This document shows positions 59,136 through 64,000 of a stretch of DNA of 64,000 bases, piece by piece. The stretch spans positions 10,073,321 through 10,137,320 of the forward strand of contig OX637289.1 of NCBI GenBank assembly GCA_951799445.1, given 5' to 3'. Numbering within the stretch: position 1 is the first letter of the stretch; each line of letters opens with the position of its first letter. A program made the translations under genes and the position numbers. The stretch is from Pseudisothecium myosuroides. Taxonomy: Eukaryota > Streptophyta > Bryopsida > Hypnales > Lembophyllaceae. Under the pieces are notes generated by a model. That model made no database searches. It saw nothing but the letters and a program-made list of their open reading frames with translations, and was not told where the DNA came from.

Positions 59136-60953
59136 CCAATAAAAAAGTATGACATCATAGTTAACAATGACCATCTTAGATATGATTTTGGTCTCTTATG
59201 GATTACAAGGCCCTTGGTAAGCCAATGAGAGTGAGGAAATGTGGACTTCAACAAGGTCGGGAAGACTTTCATCGTCCCAAGGTTTGGTTAACAATTTGTC
59301 ACTGAATTTGATTAATATGCTAATGAGCCTGACTGCAAATTTGCCACATTATGACTGTCTCCGAGTTTGGGGAAGGGATCTTTGAATCGTGACTCCTTTT
59401 AACATGCTATTATTGTACCTTACCTTAATAAAATGGAAACTCCAAACCAAGAGTTTTTGAACACTTGGTGCAAAAATGAGATCTTCTAATATTCTACGTA
59501 AGCCTGAGTGACACCTTTCTCTCAGCCTCCCTCCTAGGCTGAACATTCCACGTGAGCCGGATTGATTGTCTTTTTTCTTTTTTTAATGGTCACCTTCCTT
59601 TTTCCAAATAAAAACATAAAAAAAATGGGACCTCCAGAAGGATGAGATCCCAAGGGGGAAGCCAATAATCAAATTATCCCTTTTCTGCTTTCTACTCAGG
59701 TGTGCCACGAGAGAATCTGAAATCGAACCGAACCACTACGTGCACGCCACCTGGAAATTCTGCGGTGTGAACGCGTCCTAATGGGAGGGAACTTCATCTC
59801 CCTCTCTCACTTCGCAGATTCTTCTTTCGCCTCATAAGTATCGCCTCAGTGTAATAAGTCTCCACTGGCGGACTTTGGCTGATCGGTCCGTAGTGCGGTC
59901 CCACGCACAGCATTCGGATCAGCCCCAATTCTGGATAGCTGTGTACGTTACCGGTTACCTTTCATTACAATCTGTCGAACAAGCCCTCTTGCGTGCTTCT
60001 AGGCTCTCGGAAGCGACTGTTCACGAAAACCCTAATGGTCTATTGAGCGGTTTAGACTCTTGTGATTGATTTTGGAGGTAGTGCGTCCTCTGTTACAGGG
60101 TCGAAGTGTTTAGGAAACGGTACAGTGTGGAGGGAGAAGAGGAGCTGAGGTTGTGGACATGATAAAATTTAATTGGGGTGACGCACAATTGGGACGGTAT
60201 GGCGCCGATTCTCGATACTTTCAGTTCTGGTCTTTCAATTTGTTGGTTGTGAGCATGCAATTTGTTGTATCTGTGTCTTCCATCTAATGGAGGGCTTTCG
60301 CTTCAGTTCTTGAGCTCGTTCATAGCGTTTCTTGGTGGGTATCGTGTTGCTATGATGATTTTCTTTTGTCGTAATGTGTCCGAACGATTCGAAATTTAGC
60401 AATGCAGAGGCGATGATTCATACCGCTTAGATTCTCGCGTTGTCTTTTTATGGGTTTATTGGAGTGTATTGAATGTTAATGGGAAATGTGCTTGGGTTTT
60501 TCGAATTATTTTGATTAAGCGGGCGATCGATTTTTCAGTGGTCGTCCTTGTCGAAACAAATTTGTTTCTTAGATTCTTACTTGAGTTGTGATAGACTCTC
60601 GACGAAGAACTTCACAAGAGCAGTTCCATTTAAAGTCTTTGCATTCTTGAAATATATTGTCAGAGTCGGGTTTCGGTTTAGGGCAGCTAATGTCATGTTC
60701 GCTGTATTACAGGGTGGGGTTTGCAAAATTGGGTGTGCGACTTTCCTGAGCCTAGAGACCAATGCCCCCAATTATGCAGCGATGATCGAAAAAAAGAATT
60801 AGGAATGTAGGAATAGGAGACGAGAAGTCTGATTGATTATAGTTGCGTTCTTGCAGTGGTTTCTTGCAATGTTTTATAAAGTTTTATGGCTTTAAACGTT
60901 TCAGTTAATGAGGCATTGACCTTGCTGGCCACTTGAAAAGTCCCGGTGACACG
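59136..60953 (+). promoter_or_regulatory. Upstream region and 5' leader of the TMEM135-like gene
   Basis: From about 59.7 kb the DNA loses its AT-rich repeat character; 59700-60070 probably holds the promoter and first non-coding exon. The stretch 60080-60900 is T-rich with intron-like composition and ends in ACGTTTCAG at 60895-60903 followed by TTAATGAGG, a credible acceptor about 50 bp before the ATG. A spliced 5' UTR is therefore likely. No TATA box was assigned. Confidence 0.4.
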
Positions 60954-63900
60954 ATGGCATCGCGGTCAAATGGTCTCGACAAGGCCACACTCGCACCATT
61001 GGTATTGACTGCCGCTTCTCCTCAAGAACGAGCGGCGAGGTTAATGCTGGAGAAAGCGGAAGCAGAGATCCGGTTAAGGGAAGCCGAAGCACGACTTAGA
61101 GAAGCCATTGAGGAACTCCAGCGTAAACAGAATGAAGCTGGGGATGGATTTGGAGTCAATTTTAGTGGCCGCCATTCCCTCTGTCCACACGGGGACTCGT
61201 GTGTGGCCAATGCCGTGGGGAGCTTGTGCCAGAGTTTCTTACTTGCATACGGGGTGCGAGTTGGAATAGGAGTTCTTCTTCGTGCCTTTAAACTTGTTAA
61301 GAAACAACCCTACTACACCGTCCTTGACCTGAAGGTATCGCACTATCACTGGTTCGTATATCTCTTCATTAATCCCGCGTTTTAGCTGTTTATTTAATGC
61401 CTTACTAGACTCTTTAGTATGTCTGGTTTGGAATAAGGAAGTATGAAGACATGTGAGGTATGGGCAATTGCGAACGCCGGAAATGGCACGTTATTACAGT
61501 ATATGACGGTCGATAGATTCTTCTCGTTTTGCAGCTTCTTCTATCCGAAAAGGATCTTATTATTAGGGAAGAAGCTTGCCGAACAGGTCTTCTGTTTGGA
61601 GGTTTCACGGGGGCTTTCCATGCAATACGTTGTCTTCTAAGGAGGACACGCAACAAGGAAACGCCAATCAATGGGTGAGCTGCACAATATGACTTTCTTT
61701 TGCATATTCAGAAATTCAGTATTGTGACTTCATTTGTAGTCTTTGCATTGCGTTGCTTGTGTATCGGGCCTATATGCTCCCAAATGTAAATAATGTTTTT
61801 TTCCTTATTGTTTGACACCTTCTTATCTAGTAGACAGAGTGATTTAGAGTGTAGTTCTACAAGAAGCGCATAGAAAATGGATGTATTTTTTACGCTTCGC
61901 AGCGCTCGAAATATGCCTTCGTCCTTTTCTCCACCTGTGCGCCATTGCATCCCGTGTTCTTGAATCATTCGACCCTTGTCGGAGCATCATAATGCGTTTG
62001 CATCTTACAAATGAGCGCTTCGCTGTCCTTGTCGTAATTTTCTGTACATGTTGAAGTGCATTATTATCCCTAAGAAGGATTTGAGCAGAGGACTTGTCGT
62101 TCCACAGGTTTGTGGCGGGCACCGTAGCTGGTCTCTCTGTATTAGCTTTGGACGATTCCAGTAGACGACGAACTTTTGCACTGTATCTTTTGGCGAGGGT
62201 AGCACAGGTATGTATGTGACTTTGGTAATTTCTTGAATGCACTTAAGTTGCTATTGCCAAGTTGTGAGATGAAACTCTGCTGCTTTTGGAAGAGTAGCGC
62301 GTATCTTTCCTAGACAATTTGTGGCAAATTACTTTCGATGTTACATTCTTCAGGGAAGAGATTTATCTACGTTTCCTGTAATGTGCGTTGTGCAGTGTGC
62401 ATACAACTCTGCTAAGGCCAAAAATAAGTTTCACTTTGGGGGCAGCAAGTGGAGTCACGGGGATACATTACTTTTCAGCTTAGCATCTGCTCAGGTACGT
62501 GATAATATGTTTTTTTCCTTTCAAACTCGTAGTTCAGTTCCTTTCATCTGCAATCGATTCCCTCAAGTATTTTGGTATTCTACTGTATTGCTACTGATGT
62601 GTGGGTTGTTGATGCAGATTATGTATGCCTATGTCATGCGTCCAGAGACCCTTCCAGACTCTTATTTGGAGTTTATTGTGAAAACTGGACCGATTGCTAA
62701 GCCTACATTGAAGGCCGTACTTGAAAACAATCGCGGTGTTCCAATTGATTTAAAAGCGTTGTCAGCATTTGTTTTGGAGCGATCAGGAATTCCTGGGCCA
62801 CTGGGTCTGACGCCTTATTCACCAATAATTCCCTGCTCTGGGATACATCCTCAGACTTCTTCATGTCTAGTACACAACAGTAAAGCAACTCGGGCAACAT
62901 TTAGAAAGACTTTCCCACTCTATCTATCTCTCACATTTGTGCCCTTCGTGGTTCTTAATGTTCAGAAGGTGCTTAATCCTTATCTTTAAGCCTATATCTC
63001 TCTCGTCTTATGCTCGAGCGTGGTGATCACCATCAGTCTCTCTTTCTGATCTCTCCATGTTTTGGTTGTCTGCAGTTTATGCATGCTCCTGTACACACTT
63101 TCTGGAATGCCTTGAAGAGTGCAACTCGCTCCACATGCTTTATCTCAGCATTTGTTGGGATTTATCAGGTAATGACATCCGACTTTTAATTCTTGATCCT
63201 AGCTATTCACTTACTGTAGTTGGTGTGAAATCTTTGGATGAGGATCAAATGACGCTTGAGTGCTTTAAGTAATCCCAGAACTGTGATGTTGATAAGAATT
63301 AAAGTCTGGTTTGAATTCTGAAAGATAAGGGTTTTTATTATTTGTCTTTGGGGTTTAACTCGTTCAATGCGTAGGTTCGACAGTTTCATGGATGGTTTCA
63401 TTAATTTTTTTGAGGTTATTTTGGAGCATTGTCATATTATTGATACTAGCGTTCTTGTGCAGGGAGTAATTTGTCTTCAGCGGAAAGTGGCTACAAAGGA
63501 TCACAAGTTGGTGTACTTCTTGGCTGGAGCATCTGCAGCTCTGTCTGCCTTGATCGAAAAGAAAAGCCGCCGCTCAGAGCTTGCCCTTTACACGCTTCCA
63601 CGGGCCGGTGACTCTCTTTGGCACATTTTGGTGAATCGTAATCTTCTGCCGAACATCAAGCATGCGGAAGTAAGCATTTTTTCTATTTCTGCAAGTCCAC
63701 ACATTGACATTCGATAACCCAGAGATTTCTTCTCGTACTGTAGTCTTTATATGACACGGCACCAGAAGATGGGGTATCCCCCTGGGATTCTTGGGAATTT
63801 TTTTTATTGAACTAGTCACTACCACATCACTTAGTGCGTGGGTTTGGTGTCCCTGTTTTTGTGAGAAGCAAAGGACCCTGCTAGAACTGATGAAAAATGT

Positions 63901-64000
63901 GCAACGAGCAAGTTTGAAGTCACGAGTCAGTTCAGTATAGTTTTGAGATATAGATAACATGCAGGTTTTTTACCTTTTAGCTGTTAGGTTCGGTTGTTTA
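60954..64000 (+). CDS. TMEM135-like multi-pass membrane protein (3' end outside window)
   Basis: Member of the TMEM135 family, linked in animals to peroxisomes and mitochondria; plant relatives are often labelled Tim17/22/23-like. Exons joining in frame: 60954-61334, 61535-61674, 62108-62207, 62396-62494, 62618-62968, 63076-63168 and 63463-63669 (457 aa so far). A further exon probably starts at 63965 or 63981. Residues 27-60 are a charged coiled coil absent from animal members. The family motif CPHGDSC is at 77-83, followed by YGVRVGIGVLLRAFKLV. A Gly-rich helix LLFGGFTGAFHAIRCLLRR (146-164) and FVAGTVAGLSVLALDDSSRR (175-194) follow. Later blocks are IMYAYVMRPETLPDSY, FRKTFPLYLSLTFVPFVVL and KKSRRSELALYTLPRAGDSL. 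The same-frame TTG upstream is not used as a start; the ATG at 60954 is the first ATG of the frame. Confidence 0.9.

Overview
The window is nuclear DNA from a green plant. The genes have many GT-AG introns of roughly 80-600 bp, and their products are typical of land plants: a patatin-type phospholipase, a plant three-HMG-box protein and a TMEM135-like membrane protein. The lineage cannot be fixed from sequence alone. A kynurenine-monooxygenase-like flavoprotein, together with Tc1-type and piggyBac-type transposon relics, fits a non-seed land plant better than a flowering plant, but that is inference.

Four well-supported protein-coding genes could be assembled exon by exon with the reading frame kept across every junction. 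They are: a patatin-like phospholipase on the minus strand (4913-8528, 8 exons, 588 aa, with an unusual Ser/Tyr-rich tail); a kynurenine 3-monooxygenase-like FAD enzyme on the plus strand (23165-26915, 11 exons, 554 aa); a 3xHMG-box protein on the plus strand (31980-35463, 12 exons, 517 aa); and a TMEM135-like protein on the plus strand (60954 to beyond the window end, 7 exons seen). Two weaker loci are two in-phase exons of an unidentified protein (3628-4107, minus) and a broken protein-kinase C-terminus (20364-21087, plus). The genes do not form an obvious pathway; they are independent islands.

Most of the remainder is AT-rich DNA built from DNA transposons, often nested. (1) A family of ~0.93-1.1 kb elements without coding capacity starts with CCCCTAAAG, ends with the inverse, and is flanked by TTAA (copies from 1, 12389, 14023, 16679, 17605, 36360, 43619, 45541, 58012 and others). 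A nested copy at 45541-46475 shows directly that TTAA is the duplicated target. (2) A decayed piggyBac-type transposase lies at 51103-52598; TTAA is the target hallmark of that superfamily. (3) Two degenerate Tc1-type transposases (40715-41435 and 42395-43400) and a Tc1-derived miniature element (11564-12071) are present. (4) Near-perfect long palindromic elements at TA sites occur at 29185-30819 and 36052-40280. (5) There are also a Stowaway-like MITE (55789-56454), a small new-looking MITE family (1697, 36513, 54267) and a PIF/Harbinger fragment (47150-47515). I saw no retrotransposon coding sequence, no tRNA or rRNA gene and no CRISPR array.

Layout: 1-3.6 kb repeats; 3.6-8.75 kb unidentified exons and patatin gene; 8.75-11.5 kb unique intergenic DNA with a diverged tandem duplication; 11.5-20 kb transposon relics; 20.3-21.1 kb kinase relic; 23-27 kb flavoprotein; 27-31 kb duplications and palindromic elements; 31-35.5 kb HMG gene; 36-59.2 kb nested transposon relics; 59.2-64 kb upstream region and 5' part of the TMEM135-like gene.
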